This document shows positions 63,122-64,000 of a stretch of 64,000 bases of DNA, in pieces (positions within the stretch are counted from its first letter, which is position 1; the number at the start of each line of letters is the position of its first letter). The DNA lies in NCBI GenBank assembly GCA_965216515.1, contig OZ244173.1:496001-560000 (forward strand), written 5' to 3'. The notes below the pieces were generated by a model. The model worked only from the letters and a program-made list of their open reading frames with translations, did no database searches and was not told the DNA's origin. The DNA is from CAXMRP01 sp965216515. GTDB lineage: Bacteria > Pseudomonadota > Alphaproteobacteria > Rhizobiales > Afifellaceae. The position numbers were made by a program, and so were the translations under genes.

Positions 63122-63787
63122 CTAGCGCGAAGCGTTGCCGCTTTCGATTTCGGCCAACCGGCGATCGAGATATTCGGAGCACTCGTCGATCAGCGTATCG
63201 ACATGGCCTTCGAAGAAATGGTTGGCCGCCGGCACCGATTTCTGTTCCACCGTGATGCCCTTTTGTGCCTTCAGCTTGTCGACCAGCGTCTGGACCGCGT
63301 CCGGCGGCGAGACCCGGTCCTCCACGCCGTGGATGATCAGGCCGGAGGAAGGGCAGGGCGCGAGGAAGGAGAAGTCGTAGAGGTTGGGTTGAGGCGCAAT
63401 GGACATGAAACCTTCCACTTCCGGCCTGCGCATCAGCAATTGCATGCCGATCCACGAACCGAAGGAAAAGCCGGCGATCCAGACACCGCGCGAATCCGGA
63501 TGCAGCGACTGGATCCAGTCGAGTGCCGCTGCGGCATCGGAAAGCTCGCCCACGCCATGATCGAAATACCCCTGGCTGCGCCCGACGCCCCGAAAGTTGA
63601 ACCGCAGGGCGGTAAAGCCGCGTTCCTGGAACATGTAGAACAACCGGTAGACGATCTGGTTGTTCATGGTGCCGCCGAAGCGGGAATGGGGATGCAGCAC
63701 CAGGCCGATCGGCGCGGTTTTCTCGCTGGCCGGCTGGTAGCGGCCCTCAAGCCGGCCGTCCGGTCCGGCAAAGATGACTTCTGGCAT
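63122..63787 (-). CDS. Alpha/beta hydrolase
   Basis: A 221-residue serine hydrolase fold protein. The nucleophile Ser108 is in GFSFG; HPHSRFGGTMNN and FRGVGRSQG are typical of a conserved proteobacterial subfamily. The acid is probably in HGVEDRVSPP and the His in ANHFFEGH. The substrate is unknown. The ATG at 63787 (MPEVIFAGPDG) fits the family; an in-frame ATG 31 codons upstream is less likely. In Hyphomicrobiales this gene often sits by tyrS and the suf/cysteine-desulfurase cluster, which may lie just beyond the window. Confidence 0.88.
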   Translation of the reverse strand: MPEVIFAGPDGRLEGRYQPASEKTAPIGLVLHPHSRFGGTMNNQIVYRLFYMFQERGFTALRFNFRGVGRSQGYFDHGVGELSDAAAALDWIQSLHPDSRGVWIAGFSFGSWIGMQLLMRRPEVEGFMSIAPQPNLYDFSFLAPCPSSGLIIHGVEDRVSPPDAVQTLVDKLKAQKGITVEQKSVPAANHFFEGHVDTLIDECSEYLDRRLAEIESGNASR

Positions 63788-64000
63788 GAAATATCCGTCT
63801 CTGGAATCGGGTTCAGGCAGGCATCGGGTTTCTTGACAGGAATGCGACAGTCCACCTAAGTACAGTTTGGAATGGTTCAAAACTGCGATGGCGGGCCGCC
63901 GCCGCCATCCGGGCCGGCGCGGCGCTATCTAAACACCGAAAAGCGGACGGATTACAAGCGTTTCGCGACTTGCGACCGCGCCAGAGCCGAAAATTCGCCG

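Overview
This 64 kb window is a GC-rich stretch of core chromosome from an alphaproteobacterium, most likely of the Hyphomicrobiales (Rhizobiales) type. The assignment rests on gene order, not on a database search. Supporting blocks are rpsF-rpsR-rplI ... dnaB-alr-radA-cvpA-purF, fabD-fabG-acpP-fabF-mltG-yicC-gmk facing rsmA-pdxA-surA-lptD-lptG-lptF, pepA-holC, and rne divergent from amiC-mrcA-prfB. I saw no rRNA, tRNA, CRISPR array, insertion sequence or prophage.

Layout. 0-4.5 kb (+): an NnrU-type membrane protein, then yfgM-like, bamB and der (outer-membrane assembly and ribosome biogenesis). 4.5-11.6 kb (-): a co-directional run dnaB, alr, radA, cvpA, purF and an SDR. 12-13.5 kb (-): the rpsF-rpsR-rplI ribosomal operon, ending in a hairpin terminator. 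13.9-20.7 kb (+): the type II fatty-acid cluster with mltG, yicC and gmk. 20.7-28.3 kb (-): rsmA, pdxA and the LPS-export/outer-membrane genes surA-like, lptD, lptG and lptF. 28.5-30.6 kb (+): pepA and holC. 30.6-34.7 kb (-): a CHAD protein, an ABC-F ATPase, and rplM-rpsI with a strong terminator.

35-38.6 kb (+) is the most individual part. A secreted FecR-domain protein and a CHASE2-PAS histidine kinase form a two-gene module. Its AT-rich upstream region carries two exact TTAA-N7-TTAA boxes, the consensus of the alphaproteobacterial cell-cycle regulator CtrA. 38.7-41.1 kb (+): metY, an SDR that has lost its catalytic Tyr/Lys, and an ArsC-like protein. 41.1-45.3 kb: ndk (-), katG (+), argC (+). 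45.4-54 kb: rne (-) with a long leader, then amiC, mrcA and prfB (+). prfB needs the programmed +1 frameshift, and amiC seems coupled to a 16-codon leader ORF. 54.1-64 kb alternates in direction: an AT-richer VPLPA-CTERM protein, an M23 peptidase, a very large DUF3971/AsmA-like protein, tyrS, a GGDEF-EAL protein with a degenerate GGDEF motif, and an alpha/beta hydrolase.

Functionally the window is dominated by envelope building (BamB, SurA-like, LptD/F/G, MltG, AmiC, PBP1A, M23, DUF3971), lipid synthesis (Fab genes), translation (S6, S18, L9, S9, L13, RF2, TyrRS, Der, RsmA) and nucleotide/RNA metabolism (PurF, Gmk, Ndk, RNase E, YicC). Start codons were chosen by family N-termini and Shine-Dalgarno spacing; uncertain ones are flagged. 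All promoter calls are by-eye matches to -35/-10 elements and are tentative.
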